DNA of 64,000 nucleotides, from positions 8,060,001 through 8,124,000 of the forward strand of contig NZ_CP059572.1 of NCBI RefSeq assembly GCF_019175365.1. Reading direction: 5' to 3'. Shown here one piece after another: positions 1-9,395 of this stretch. The position numbers and the translations under genes were made by a program. Origin of the DNA: Actinomadura graeca. GTDB taxonomy: Bacteria; Actinomycetota; Actinomycetes; Streptosporangiales; Streptosporangiaceae. The notes under the pieces were generated by a model. It saw only the letters and a list, made by a program, of their open reading frames with translations, ran no database searches and had not been told where the DNA came from. Within the stretch, counting starts at the first letter, position 1. Each line of letters opens with the position of its first letter.

Positions 1-1
1 C

Positions 2-160
2 AAGATCAACGGTGCCGCCTGGAGCGGTGACTCGGGCGGCCCGCAGCGGTACAACGACAAGCAGGTCGCCGTCGCGTCCACCGCCGACGGCAAGTCGGAG
101 CAGACGTACGGGAGCGTGGCCCCCAGCCGCGCCTGGATCCGCACCATCGCCGGCGTCTGA
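2..160 (+). CDS. Secreted trypsin-like serine protease, C-terminal fragment
   Basis: Only the last 52 codons lie in the window; the gene enters from the left edge. The frame carries Gly-Asp-Ser-Gly-Gly-Pro, the nucleophile-serine motif of chymotrypsin/trypsin (S1A) peptidases, about 40 residues before the stop. It ends with a Trp-Ile-Arg helix, typical of S1A domains without a C-terminal extension. A secreted enzyme is likely from the family, but the signal peptide, catalytic His and Asp lie outside the window. The gene converges with the leftward oxidoreductase gene, and a strong hairpin separates them. Confidence 0.85.
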   Translation, partial: KINGAAWSGDSGGPQRYNDKQVAVASTADGKSEQTYGSVAPSRAWIRTIAGV

Positions 161-164
161 CATC

Positions 165-208
165 CCCCGGACCGCCCGGCCGGATCTTCCCGGCCGGGCG
201 TTCCGGGG
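165..208. terminator. Bidirectional terminator hairpin between convergent genes
   Basis: Two 19-base arms (165-183 and 190-208) pair with one mismatch around a 6-base loop. The hairpin starts five bases after the protease stop codon and ends 12 bases before the stop of the leftward oxidoreductase gene. Neither side has a long U tract, as is usual for actinobacterial terminators. The position between convergent stops supports use in both directions. Confidence 0.8.
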
Positions 209-220
209 ACCACGCGCCTC

Positions 221-1189
221 TCAGGCCGTGAGGACGATCTTGCCGATCATCTCCCCGGCGTGCAGCGCCGCCAGCCCCTTGGCGGCCTCGGCCAGGGGGA
301 GCGTGCGGTCGATCGTGGGACGCAGGCCGGTGTGGACCAGCAGGGACATCAGGTCCTCCAGCTCCTGCCTGCTGCCCATGGTGGAGCCCACCACCTCCAG
401 CTGCAGGAAGAACAGCCGGTTCAGCTCGGCCGGAGGCGCCGCACCCGTGGTGGCGCCGGAGACCACCAGCCGCCCGCCGGGACGCAGCGCCCTCATCGAG
501 TGCGCCCACGTCGCCTCGCCCACGGTCTCCATGACCGCGTCGACGCGCCCGGGCAGCCGCGCGCCGGGCTCGAACGCCTCATGCGCACCGAGCCGCAGCG
601 CCGCGGCGCGCTTGGCCTCGGTGCGCGCGGTGGCCCACACCCGCAGGCCCGCCGCGCGCCCCAGCGCGATCGCGGCGCCGGCCACGCCGCCGGACGCGCC
701 CTGGACGAGCACGGTCTGGCCCGGTCGCGCCCCGGCCTTCGCGAAGAGCATGCGGTAGGCGGTCAGCCACGCCGTCGGCAGGCAGGCGGCGTCCTCGAAG
801 GACAGTTCGGGCGGCTTGGCCACCACGTTGCGCGCGGGCACGCTCACGTACTGCGCGAGCGTGCCCTGGTGCTTCTCGCTCAGCAGCGTGCGGGCCGGGT
901 CGAGCGTCTCGTCCCCCGTCCAGCCGGGGCCGGCGACGACCGCGTGCACGACGACGTCCTCGCCCGTCGCCGTGTCCACCCCGGCCGCGTCACAGCCGAG
1001 GATCATCGGGAAGCGGCCGGGGGCGATGCCGACGCCGCGCAGCGTCCACAGGTCGTGGTGGTTGAGGCCGGCGGCGCGCACCGCCACCGTGGTCCACCCG
1101 TCGGCGGGCACGGGATCGGGGCGCTCTCCCACCTCCAGCGCCGAGAGCGGGTCGTCCGGGTCGGGTGCGGTCGCGTAGGCGGCGAGCAA
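221..1189 (-). CDS. Zinc-binding dehydrogenase / quinone oxidoreductase family (MDR)
   Basis: A 322-residue medium-chain dehydrogenase/reductase. It has an N-terminal GroES-like half with the NHHD and GCDAAG segments, then a Rossmann domain with the nucleotide-binding stretch GASGGVAGAA near residue 165. The length fits the YhdH/quinone reductase branch, and the four-Cys structural zinc cluster is not evident. It probably reduces or oxidises a carbonyl or enoyl group with NAD(P)H. The start is TTG at 1189, three bases after the CoA-transferase stop, with CGGAG six bases upstream. It is therefore the last gene of the leftward operon. Its substrate is unknown. Confidence 0.8.
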   Translation of the reverse strand: MLAAYATAPDPDDPLSALEVGERPDPVPADGWTTVAVRAAGLNHHDLWTLRGVGIAPGRFPMILGCDAAGVDTATGEDVVVHAVVAGPGWTGDETLDPARTLLSEKHQGTLAQYVSVPARNVVAKPPELSFEDAACLPTAWLTAYRMLFAKAGARPGQTVLVQGASGGVAGAAIALGRAAGLRVWATARTEAKRAAALRLGAHEAFEPGARLPGRVDAVMETVGEATWAHSMRALRPGGRLVVSGATTGAAPPAELNRLFFLQLEVVGSTMGSRQELEDLMSLLVHTGLRPTIDRTLPLAEAAKGLAALHAGEMIGKIVLTA

Positions 1190-1192
1190 CGG

Positions 1193-2374
1193 TTACTCCG
1201 TTCGGGAGGGGCGGGACAGTGGTTCCAAGGGGCGGCCGGCGTCGTCGGGGCCGGTGCCGAGGATCTCCTCGGTGTGCTGGCCGACCGAGGGCGGCCCCGT
1301 GGTGAACGCCGACTCGACCACCGGAAGCGGCGAACCCGGCACGACCACCTCGCCGGACCCGCTCTCCAGGGGGATCGACCGCACCATCCCGCGGTGCCGG
1401 ACATGCGGGTCGGACACCAGCGTGTCCACGCTGAAGATCGGGCTGCACGGCACGCCGACCTCGCCCATCCTCGCGACGACCTCCGCCACCGGGTGCGCGC
1501 GGGTCCACTCCTCGATGACGCCGTCCAGGTCGTCGCGGTGGTCGAGGCGGGTGTCGGCGCCCGCGCCGGTGAAGTACGCCAGCAGCCGCGGCGCCTCCAC
1601 CACCCCCGCCAGCGCCGTCCACATCCGCAGGGTCATCGGCGCGAGGTACACGTAGCCGTCGGACGCGGTGTAGGTGCCGGCGTAGGACCGCCGCACCTTG
1701 CTGCCGACCCGGGTCGGGCTCACGCCGAGCTGCAGCGCCTCGGCCAGGCACGGCCCGAGCAGCGACATCATGCTGTCGAGCATGCTCAGATCGGTGAACG
1801 AGCCCTCGCCGGTGGCCTGCCGCCTGCTCAACCCGAACATCACCGCGAGCGCGGCGTACAGGCCGGTGACGTGGTCGGGTACGAACAGGCCGGCCTGCAT
1901 CGGCGTCCCGTCGGGCTCGCCGGTCAGGTGCACCAGGCCCGACATCGCCTGGATGATGCCGTCGAAGGCGGGCCGCCGCGCGTACGGGCTGTCGTTGCCG
2001 AAGCCGCTCGCGTGCACGTAGACCAGCCGCGGGTTGATCTCCCGGGCGCGGTCGTAGCCGAAGCCGAGGCGCTCGGGGATGCCGACGGCGTAGTTGGTGA
2101 CCACCACGTCGGCCGAGCGCAGCAGGGTGAGCAGCGACTCCTGCCCGCCGTCGGACTTCAGGTCGAGCATGACGCTGCGCTTGCTGCGGTTCAGCGCGTG
2201 GAAGTAGACGTCGTTATACGACAGGGGCTCGGTGCCCCGGCTGGCGTCGCCCTCCGGCGGCTCCACCTTGATCACGTCGGCGCCCTGGTCGGCGAGGATC
2301 TGGCTGCAGAACGGCCCGGCGATGTAGTGGCCGAACTCCAGGACGCGGATGCCGCTCAGGGGCGCGGCGCTCAT
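1193..2374 (-). CDS. CaiB/BaiF class III CoA-transferase
   Basis: A 393-residue class III CoA-transferase. The N-terminus shows the family pattern [24 protein letters not shown] and [13 protein letters not shown]. The catalytic aspartate is expected at Asp138 in RPAFDGIIQ. These enzymes move CoA between carboxylic acids without ATP. The ATG overlaps the urocanase stop by four bases (ATGA), which indicates translational coupling. Lying between urocanase and an oxidoreductase, it may load or unload CoA on an acid of the same pathway. The paralogue at 17,510 sits in the promoter-proximal part of the island. Confidence 0.9.
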   Translation of the reverse strand: MSAAPLSGIRVLEFGHYIAGPFCSQILADQGADVIKVEPPEGDASRGTEPLSYNDVYFHALNRSKRSVMLDLKSDGGQESLLTLLRSADVVVTNYAVGIPERLGFGYDRAREINPRLVYVHASGFGNDSPYARRPAFDGIIQAMSGLVHLTGEPDGTPMQAGLFVPDHVTGLYAALAVMFGLSRRQATGEGSFTDLSMLDSMMSLLGPCLAEALQLGVSPTRVGSKVRRSYAGTYTASDGYVYLAPMTLRMWTALAGVVEAPRLLAYFTGAGADTRLDHRDDLDGVIEEWTRAHPVAEVVARMGEVGVPCSPIFSVDTLVSDPHVRHRGMVRSIPLESGSGEVVVPGSPLPVVESAFTTGPPSVGQHTEEILGTGPDDAGRPLEPLSRPSRTE

Positions 2375-4077
2375 GGGGTCACCTCTCCCGTGCCCTGGCC
2401 GTCCCGGATCACGGTGGTGTCCAGGCTCGGCATCCAGATGCCCTGCTCGGCGGCGAACTCGACGGCGCGCCGGTACCCGGCGTCGGCGTGGCGGGCGACG
2501 CCGCTGCCGGGGTCGTTGGTCATCACCCGGTCCACGCGCCGCGCGGCCAGCGCCGTCCCGTCGGCGACCACCACCATCCCGGTGTGGACCGAACGGCCGA
2601 CGCCCGTGCCGCCGCCGTGCTGGACGCCCACCCACGTCGCCCCGCTGGAGGCGTTGAGCAGCGCGTTGAGCACCGGCCAGTCGGCGATGGCGTCGCTGCC
2701 GTCGGCCATCGCCTCGGTCTCCCGGTAGGGCGAGGCGACCGAGCCCGCGTCGAGGTGCTCGCGCCCGATCGCGACCGGCGCGCGCACCTTCCCGTCGCGG
2801 ACGAGGTCGTTGATGACCCTGCCCGCGCGGGCGCGCTCGCCGTAGCCGAGCATGCAGGTGCGCGCGGGCAGGCCCTGCACGCGGACGTGGCGCCCGGCCA
2901 GCCGCAGCCACCGCGTCACCGACGGGTCGCCGGCGAACTCCTCCAGCATCGCGGCGTCGATCACGGCGATGTCGGCGGGGTCGCCCGACAGCGCGATCCA
3001 GCGGCAGTGCCCCTTGGCCTCGCAGAACAGCGGGCGGATGTAGGCCACGATGAACCCCGGGTAGTCGAAGGCCCGCTTGAACCCGCCGAGGTCGGCCTCC
3101 ACGCGGATCCCGTTGCCGTACTCGAACACCTCGGCGCCGCGGTCCAGAAGCGCGCAGAGCGCCTCCACGTGGTCGGCCATGCTCGCGCGGGCGCGCATCA
3201 CGTAGGTCTTGGGGTCGTGCGCGCGCATGTGGCCGGCCTCCTCCGGCGTCAGGCCGGGCACGGCGTACAGCAGGGGGTCGTGCGCCGAGGTCTGGTCGGT
3301 GGCGATGTCGACGGCGACGTCGCGGGCGACGATCTGGGGGAGCGCCTCGGCGGCGTTGGCGCGCAACCCGATCGAGAGGGCCCGGCGCTCGTCACGGGCC
3401 GTCCGCGCCAGGGCCAGGGCGTGATCGAGATCGTCGGCCTGGACGTCGAGGTAGCCCAGCCGCATCCGCCGGGCGATCTTCGCCTGGTCGACCTCCAGGC
3501 AGACGGCGACACCGCCGTTCATGGTGATCGCCAGCGGCTGCGCGCCGCCCATGCCGCCGAGGCCCGCGGTGACGGTCAGCGTCCCGGCGAGCGTCCCCCC
3601 GAAGCGCCGGGACGCCACGGCCGCGAACGTCTCGAACGTGCTCTGGAGGATGCCCTGCGATCCGATGTAGGCCCACGAGCCCGCGGTCATCTGCCCGAAC
3701 ATCGTCAGCCCGGCGTCCTCAAGACGGCGGAACTCCTCCAGCGTCGCCCACTCCGGCACGATCATCGCGTTGGAGATGAGCACCCGCGGCGCCCACTCGT
3801 GCGTGCGGAACACGGCCACCGGGCGGCCCGACTGCACCAGCATCGTCTCGTCGCCGCCCAGCCGGCGGAGCGTGTCGACGATCGCGTCGAAGTCCCGCCA
3901 GGACCGCGCGGCGCGGCCGTTGCCGCCGTAGACGACCAGGTCGCCGGGGCGCTCGGCGACGTCGGGGTCCAGGTTGTTCATGAGCATGCGCAGGGCCGCC
4001 TCCTGCGCCCAGCCCCGGCAGGTCAGGTCGCCGCCGTGGGGCGCCCTGACCGTCCGTGCTCCCGCCGTTCCCGTCAT
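2371..4077 (-). CDS. hutU: Urocanate hydratase
   Basis: Urocanase converts urocanate to 4-imidazolone-5-propanoate using tightly bound NAD+. The 568-residue protein has family segments throughout: [11 protein letters not shown] near the N-terminus, [12 protein letters not shown] for NAD binding, [19 protein letters not shown] with the conserved Cys, and [16 protein letters not shown]. The ATG at 4077 follows GGAGGAGA closely, so it is preferred over an ATG ten codons upstream. The gene shares ATGA with the downstream CoA-transferase. No histidase gene (hutH) lies in the window, so urocanate probably comes from another source. hutI lies 14 kb upstream in the same island. Confidence 0.95.
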   Translation of the reverse strand: MTGTAGARTVRAPHGGDLTCRGWAQEAALRMLMNNLDPDVAERPGDLVVYGGNGRAARSWRDFDAIVDTLRRLGGDETMLVQSGRPVAVFRTHEWAPRVLISNAMIVPEWATLEEFRRLEDAGLTMFGQMTAGSWAYIGSQGILQSTFETFAAVASRRFGGTLAGTLTVTAGLGGMGGAQPLAITMNGGVAVCLEVDQAKIARRMRLGYLDVQADDLDHALALARTARDERRALSIGLRANAAEALPQIVARDVAVDIATDQTSAHDPLLYAVPGLTPEEAGHMRAHDPKTYVMRARASMADHVEALCALLDRGAEVFEYGNGIRVEADLGGFKRAFDYPGFIVAYIRPLFCEAKGHCRWIALSGDPADIAVIDAAMLEEFAGDPSVTRWLRLAGRHVRVQGLPARTCMLGYGERARAGRVINDLVRDGKVRAPVAIGREHLDAGSVASPYRETEAMADGSDAIADWPVLNALLNASSGATWVGVQHGGGTGVGRSVHTGMVVVADGTALAARRVDRVMTNDPGSGVARHADAGYRRAVEFAAEQGIWMPSLDTTVIRDGQGTGEVTP

Positions 4078-4107
4078 CGACTCTCCTCCGCTCACGTGGG
4101 TTGCCAC

Positions 4108-4977
4108 CTATTCGCCCGGCTTCGCGGACCTCGGCCCGAACGGCTCGGGACGGAACGGGTCGTCGCGGGCGCCGAGGAACGCCCGCAGGCCGCCCTCGGC
4201 CTTCGCCTCGTTGAGCCGTTCGCGCTGCGGCCCGTAGGAGGAGTGGGCCAGCGCGTTGAGCGCGCCGTTGAGCAGCAGGCCGCTGTCGAGGCCGGCCGCG
4301 CGCAGGCCCAGCATGGTGATCGCCTTGTTCAGCCGCACCGACGCCTCGGGCACCAGCGCGATGCGCCGGCCCAGCCGCCGCGCCGCCGCCAGCAGCTCGC
4401 CGGGCTCGACGACCTCGTTGACCACGCCGATGCGCAGCGCCTCGGCGGCGTCGAAGTGGTCGCCGGTCAGGGCGTAGCGGTTGGCGCTCTTCCACCCGCA
4501 CAGCGCCGCGAACAGGAAGATGGAGCTGGAGGTCATCCGCACCTCGGGCTGGGCGAAGACCGCGTCTGTGGAGGCGATGGTGATGTCGCAGGCCAGGCTG
4601 TACCAGAACCCGCCGCCCATGCACCAGCCGTTGACCGCGGCGATCACCGGCTTGGACAGGCTCCAGATCTCCCTGAGGTGGTCGAGCTCCTCGTAGTTGC
4701 GCTCGTACCAGTCGGCGATGACGTCCGACGGGTAGCGGGACGCGGGGCCGGACTGGTTCTGGCCTGTGGCCGCGGACATGTCGTAGCCGGAGCAGAACGC
4801 CCGGCCCGCCCCGGTCAGAACGATCGCGCGGACGTCCGGGTCGGCGCCGGCGCGGCGCAGGGCGTCGTGCAGTTCCCGTTCCAGGTCGAACGACAGGGCG
4901 TTCATGACCTCGGGCCGGTTGAGGGTGATGGTGGCGACGGCGTCGTCCACCTCGTACAGGATCGTTGCGTAGTCCAC
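4108..4977 (-). CDS. Enoyl-CoA hydratase/isomerase family protein
   Basis: A crotonase-fold protein of 289 residues. The oxyanion-hole segments are GAGRAFCSGYDM and NGWCMGGGFW, and AQPEVRM supplies a candidate catalytic Glu. The unusually aromatic stretch around RNYEELDHLREIWSLSKP differs from standard beta-oxidation hydratases, so another crotonase reaction is possible. The GTG at 4977 has a GAGGA motif nine bases upstream. A longer reading from ATG 5133 would overlap the upstream synthetase stop as ATGA, but it adds about 50 low-complexity residues foreign to the family. That start cannot be excluded. The gene lies 30 bases upstream of hutU. Confidence 0.85.
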   Translation of the reverse strand: MDYATILYEVDDAVATITLNRPEVMNALSFDLERELHDALRRAGADPDVRAIVLTGAGRAFCSGYDMSAATGQNQSGPASRYPSDVIADWYERNYEELDHLREIWSLSKPVIAAVNGWCMGGGFWYSLACDITIASTDAVFAQPEVRMTSSSIFLFAALCGWKSANRYALTGDHFDAAEALRIGVVNEVVEPGELLAAARRLGRRIALVPEASVRLNKAITMLGLRAAGLDSGLLLNGALNALAHSSYGPQRERLNEAKAEGGLRAFLGARDDPFRPEPFGPRSAKPGE

Positions 4978-5129
4978 GGGGGTGTGTTCCTCACGTGTCT
5001 GCGGCGGGCACAGGGCCGGGGCGGTGCTTCCGCCCAGGGACGCCCTGGTGCCGCCGGATTGCTCTCGGACGACGGTCCGGTGGCCGTCGCCGTCCGCCCG
5101 GCCGGCGCGGGGTGCGGGTGCCGGGCCGC

Positions 5130-7409
5130 TCATGGCGCCGTCCGCCCGGACGCGGCGACGATCCGCAGGTCGAGCACCCGCACGCCCTGTCCCTCCGGCA
5201 GCACGGCGACCGGGTTCAGGTCGATCTCCACCTCGGCCTCGCGTAGGTCGGCGGCCATCCGCGCGACGCGAAGGACGAGGCCGGCGAACGCGTCGGCGTC
5301 GGCCGGCGGGGCACCGCGGTAGCCGGCGAACAGGCGCGCCAGCGGCGTGCCGTCCACCATCCGCCGCACCTCGCGGGACGACACCGGCGGCAGCGCCAGC
5401 GCCGGGTCCGGTTGCAGCTCGACGAGCGTCCCGCCGGCGCCGAGCGCCAGCACCTGCCCGAACACCGGGTCGAGCCCGCACCCGACGAACGCCTCGACGC
5501 CGCCGGTGACCATCTCCTCCACCATGACCCGCGGCGCCGGCTCGCCGAGGTGCCGCGCCACCGACGCGGTGACGGCCTCGTAGGCCCCGCGCACCTGCGA
5601 CGGCGTGGACAGCCCGACCGCGACGCCGCCGAGGTCGCTCTTGTGCACCACCTTCGGCGACGCGGTCTTGAGCACGACCGGGTACCCGACCGAGCCGGCC
5701 GCCGCGGCCGCGCCGCCGGCCGACTCGGCGATGACCCGCCGCGGCAGCCGCAGCCCGTACCGCCCGGCCAGGTCGGCGAGCACGTCGTGCGGCACCTGCC
5801 CGGCGGGGGAGGCGTCGAGCGCCTGCCGCACCGCCGCCAGGGACGCCGCCCGCCGCCCGTCGTCGGCCGCCGCGCCTGCCGCCGTGTCGGCCACCGCCGC
5901 GGACGGTGCGCCGTCCGGCGCGGCGCGGGCGTGCGCCGCCACGGTGGTCACCGCGGCCACCGCCGCCATGCCGGCGCGGGTGCCGTGGACGACGGGGATG
6001 TCCGATCCGGCCAGCGCCACGGCGGCGAACGGGTGCAGCCCGCCGCCGTAGTTCGACAGCACCATGACCGGCGTGCCCGTGCTCCGCCGGACGCCCGGAA
6101 GGGTCTCCAGCAGGCGGGTGTAGGAGCCGGCCAGCCGCTCGCCCAGTGACGGCGGCGCGTCCAGGATGACGGTGAGGAGGTCGACCCCCTCGTCGGCGGC
6201 CACGGCCGCCGCGAGCCGCCCGAACCGCTCGGGATCGCCCACCAGCTGCCCGGTCCCGTCGAGCGGGTTGGCGATCGTCGCGAAGTCCGGCAGGATCCGC
6301 GCGAGCTCATCGCGGGTCCCCGGCGACAGCCGCGCGAGCCGCAGCGGCCCGCCGCCCCCGCCGCCCCTGCCGCCCTCGTCGTCGGCGGGACGGTCTCCCG
6401 CGTCGCCAGGCAGGGCCCCGAAATCGGCGGCGACGTCCGCGACCAGACCCGTCTCGCCACCGGACAGCCCGACGAACGCGACCCGGTCCCCGGCGGGGCG
6501 GGTGCGCAGGGTGGACAGCGCCACCAGCGCCTCGGTCAGCTCGTCGAAGTCGGCGGCCGCGACGATCCCGGCCCGCCGGCAGAACGCCTCGTAGGCCCGC
6601 GCGTCCCCGGCGATCGCGCCGGTGTGGGAGGCGACGTTGCGCGCGCCCAGCTCCGTCCGGCCCACCTTCAGGGCCACCACCGCGACGCCGTGGTCGTGTC
6701 CCTTCCGGACCGCGGCCATGACGCCCTCGGCGTCGCTGAGCCCCTCCACCACCAGGCCGACCGCCCGGGTGGACGGATCCTGGACGAGGTAGTCGAGGTA
6801 GTCGGCCAGGCCGGTCACGGTCTCGTTGCCGCTGGAGACGACGTAGGAGAACCCGAGCCGCCCGGAACCGGCCAGCAGGATGCATCCCGAGCCCGACTGG
6901 GACACCACGGCGACCGGCCCGGGGCGCAGGTCCGCGCCGTAGCCGGCCCCGGTCAGCCACAGGCCGCGGCCGGGGTTGAACACCCCCATGCAGTTCGGGC
7001 CGACCAGGCTCATGCCGTAGCGGCCCGCCAGCTCCCGCAGCCGGGCGGCACGCTCCGCGCCGCCGGCGGTCTCCTCGAACCCCGAGGCGTAGACGACGAC
7101 ACCCCGGCAGCCCTTCTCACCGGCCTGCTCGACCAGCCCCGCCACGCTGTCGCCGGGTGTGCAGACGAGCGCCACCGTCGGGGTGTCGGGCACCTCGGCC
7201 AGCGACCGGTACACCGGGACGGCGCCGACGTCCCGGCCGCTCGGATGGACGCCGTAGACCGCGCCGCCGAAGCCCGACCGCCGGAGGTTGCCGAGGATCC
7301 GGCCGCCGGTCGAGCCCGGCCGCGCCGACAGCCCGACGATCACGATGCTCTTCGGGTCGAGCAGGTCCGCCAGCGCGGGCTGGCGGTAGGTCCGGCCGCT
7401 ACCGCTCAT
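5130..7409 (-). CDS. ADP-forming acyl-CoA synthetase (acetate-CoA ligase family)
   Basis: A single-chain NDP-forming acyl-CoA synthetase of 759 residues. Domain order is CoA-binding Rossmann domain (about 10-140, with SIVIVGLSARPGS and GPNCMGV), succinyl-CoA-ligase-like domains with the phospho-histidine motif SHTGA near residue 265, and a C-terminal ATP-grasp half (about 540-759). A low-complexity Ala/Asp/Gly linker joins the halves. The enzyme makes an acyl-CoA from a free acid, ATP and CoA, or runs in reverse to conserve energy. Its start overlaps the ABC ATPase stop by 11 bases, so import and activation of the substrate appear coupled. Confidence 0.9.
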   Translation of the reverse strand: MSGSGRTYRQPALADLLDPKSIVIVGLSARPGSTGGRILGNLRRSGFGGAVYGVHPSGRDVGAVPVYRSLAEVPDTPTVALVCTPGDSVAGLVEQAGEKGCRGVVVYASGFEETAGGAERAARLRELAGRYGMSLVGPNCMGVFNPGRGLWLTGAGYGADLRPGPVAVVSQSGSGCILLAGSGRLGFSYVVSSGNETVTGLADYLDYLVQDPSTRAVGLVVEGLSDAEGVMAAVRKGHDHGVAVVALKVGRTELGARNVASHTGAIAGDARAYEAFCRRAGIVAAADFDELTEALVALSTLRTRPAGDRVAFVGLSGGETGLVADVAADFGALPGDAGDRPADDEGGRGGGGGGPLRLARLSPGTRDELARILPDFATIANPLDGTGQLVGDPERFGRLAAAVAADEGVDLLTVILDAPPSLGERLAGSYTRLLETLPGVRRSTGTPVMVLSNYGGGLHPFAAVALAGSDIPVVHGTRAGMAAVAAVTTVAAHARAAPDGAPSAAVADTAAGAAADDGRRAASLAAVRQALDASPAGQVPHDVLADLAGRYGLRLPRRVIAESAGGAAAAAGSVGYPVVLKTASPKVVHKSDLGGVAVGLSTPSQVRGAYEAVTASVARHLGEPAPRVMVEEMVTGGVEAFVGCGLDPVFGQVLALGAGGTLVELQPDPALALPPVSSREVRRMVDGTPLARLFAGYRGAPPADADAFAGLVLRVARMAADLREAEVEIDLNPVAVLPEGQGVRVLDLRIVAASGRTAP

Positions 7410-8541
7410 GGGGCACCGCCACCACCTGGGTCGTGTCGAGGTAGGCCGTCAGCGTGCCGCCGTGCCGGATCGACTCCCGGGCGTCGCGGGGGAGGGTGGC
7501 GCGCAGCGGCACGCCCTCGGCGGTGCGGACGGTGACGCGCACGGCGTTGCCCAGGTACAGGTCGTCGAGCACGTGCAGGTCGAGGCGGGCCGGCGCCGAC
7601 CCGGCCGGCGCCAGGCTGAGCGCCTCCTCGGGGATGCTGAGGCCGACCCGCTCGGCGGACTCCAGCGGCTGCCCGCACGCGACCTCGATGTCACGGCCCG
7701 CGAACCCGACGCGCGCCCGGCCGCCGGTGACGCCGGCGAGGGTGGCCTCGGCGACGTTGTGCCCGCCGAAGAAGCTCGCGACGAACCCGTTGCGCGGGCG
7801 GGTGTAGAGCTCCTCGGCGGTGCCCGTCGCGTCGATGCGCCCGTCGTGCATGATGACGATCCAGTCCGAGAGGGTCAGCGCCTCCTCCCGGTCGTGGGTG
7901 ACGTAGACGGTCGTCGCCGCCGCCTCCTGGTGCAGCCGGCGCAGTTCCACGGCCATGCGCATGCGCAGCTCGCGGTCCAGCGCGCCGAGCGGCTCGTCCA
8001 TCAGCAGCAGCTGCGGCCGGAAGGCCAGCGCGCGGGCGACGGCCACCCGCTGCTGCTGCCCGCCCGACAGCTCCCGCGGCAGCCGGCCGCCCAGCGCGCC
8101 CATCCCGACGAGCTCCAGCATCTCGGCGACCCGCCGTTCGCGGTCCTGCTTCGGCCGGCGGCGCATCTTCAGCCCGTAGGCGATGTTGTCCGCGGCGGTC
8201 ATATGCGGGAACAGCGCGTAGTTCTGGAACACCATCCCGATCTCGCGCGACGCCGGCGGCACACGGGTGACGTCCCGGCCGTCGATGAGGACCTCGCCGC
8301 GGTCGGGGGCGAGGAACCCGGCGACGACCCGCAGGATCGTTGTCTTCCCCGAGCCGCTCGGCCCGAGGACCGTGACGAAGCTGCCGCGGTCGGCGACCAG
8401 GTCGATGCCGCGCAGCGCCTCGGTGCCGCCGAAGCGCTTGATCAGGCCGCGCAGTTCCAGCCCGGCCGGCGCGGGTGTCGCGGCGGGTCCGGGTCCGGTC
8501 CCGGCCTCCTGCCGCGGCTCCTTCCGTGCCCTGACGTTCAT
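7399..8541 (-). CDS. ABC transporter ATP-binding protein, spermidine/putrescine type
   Basis: A 380-residue ATPase of the PotA/FbpC group. The Walker A motif is GPSGSGKTT, the signature is LSGGQQQR, Walker B is LLLMDEPLGALD, and the switch His lies in YVTHDREEA. After the ATPase domain comes a C-terminal TOBE-like regulatory region of about 120 residues. The ATG at 8541 shares ATGA with the upstream permease stop and has GGAGGAA just before it. Together with two permeases and a lipoprotein it forms a complete importer. The cargo is probably a cationic or amine-bearing compound, judged from the family and the neighbouring hut-type genes. Confidence 0.93.
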   Translation of the reverse strand: MNVRARKEPRQEAGTGPGPAATPAPAGLELRGLIKRFGGTEALRGIDLVADRGSFVTVLGPSGSGKTTILRVVAGFLAPDRGEVLIDGRDVTRVPPASREIGMVFQNYALFPHMTAADNIAYGLKMRRRPKQDRERRVAEMLELVGMGALGGRLPRELSGGQQQRVAVARALAFRPQLLLMDEPLGALDRELRMRMAVELRRLHQEAAATTVYVTHDREEALTLSDWIVIMHDGRIDATGTAEELYTRPRNGFVASFFGGHNVAEATLAGVTGGRARVGFAGRDIEVACGQPLESAERVGLSIPEEALSLAPAGSAPARLDLHVLDDLYLGNAVRVTVRTAEGVPLRATLPRDARESIRHGGTLTAYLDTTQVVAVPHER

Positions 8542-9395
8542 ACCTTCCTCCGCAGCATGAATGCGAGCGAGCCGACGACTCCGGTGCCCGCCATGAGCAG
8601 GGTCGCGATCGCGGTGATGTTGGGATCCAGTCCGGTCTTGACGTTGTCGAAGATGGCCTTCGGGAGCGTCACGGTCCCCGGCCCGCCGAGGAAGTTGATG
8701 AGCACCGCCTCGTCGAAGCCGGTGATGAACGCGAAGATGTAGGCCGCCCCGATGGCCGGCAGCAGCTGCCGCAGGGTGATCCCGACCATGGCCCGCGGCC
8801 GTGACGCGCCGAGGGTCATCGCGACCAGCTCGGTCTCCGCGGGCAGCCGGGCCATCGCCGAGCCGAGGATCAGCAGCACGAACGGCAGCCCGTGCACCGC
8901 GTAGGTCAGCACGAGCGCCCCGAGGTTGCTCGTGAGCCGGAACTGCACGAACAGCGTGTACAGCGCCACGGCGTAGGCGACGCCCGGGATGACCAGCGGG
9001 CTCAGGCCGATGGCCTGCAGCAGCCCCTTCAGCGGCAGCCGCGACCGGTGCAGCGCGAACACCGCCGGGATGCCGATCAGCAGCGAGATCGCCGCCGAGA
9101 CGGTCGCCAGCTTGAACGACAGCACCATCGCGTCGATCCAGGTGCCCGAGCCGAAGAACGACCGGTACTGCCGCAGCCCCCATTCCTCGGGCGGGAACTG
9201 GAGCACCTCGGCGTTGGAGAAGGACAGCACGACGACGCACAGGATCGGGACGCCGAGGAACAGCACCGCGGCCGCGCGCACGACGAGGTCGGCCACCTTC
9301 ACGCCGCGGGCGAGGGCCCGGCGCCCCGCCGTGTCGGGCACGGTCCGCGGGGCGGTGTCGGCTGCGGCCGCCGGCCGCAGGATGCCGGTCGTCAT
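8538..9395 (-). CDS. ABC transporter permease (PotC-type)
   Basis: A 285-residue integral membrane permease with about six hydrophobic segments. The EAA loop that contacts the ATPase is visible around LVAMTLGASRPRAMVGITLRQLLP. The cytoplasmic N-terminus is long (about 30 residues) before the first membrane span. The ATG at 9395 overlaps the stop of the preceding permease as ATGA, and its own stop overlaps the ATPase start in the same way, so all three membrane-complex genes are translationally coupled. PotC-like permeases pair with PotB-like partners, which the adjoining gene supplies. Confidence 0.9.
   Translation of the reverse strand: MTTGILRPAAAADTAPRTVPDTAGRRALARGVKVADLVVRAAAVLFLGVPILCVVVLSFSNAEVLQFPPEEWGLRQYRSFFGSGTWIDAMVLSFKLATVSAAISLLIGIPAVFALHRSRLPLKGLLQAIGLSPLVIPGVAYAVALYTLFVQFRLTSNLGALVLTYAVHGLPFVLLILGSAMARLPAETELVAMTLGASRPRAMVGITLRQLLPAIGAAYIFAFITGFDEAVLINFLGGPGTVTLPKAIFDNVKTGLDPNITAIATLLMAGTGVVGSLAFMLRRKV

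Noticed and set aside
260..2728. Long rightward open frame of more than 800 codons opposite the oxidoreductase and CoA-transferase genes
   Set aside because: It is the shadow of real leftward genes in GC-rich DNA; its translation is low-complexity and matches no family.
4978..5133. N-terminal extension of the enoyl-CoA hydratase from ATG 5133
   Set aside because: It would add about 50 Pro/Gly/Arg-rich residues not found in crotonase proteins. It is kept only as an alternative because of the ATGA overlap with the upstream stop.
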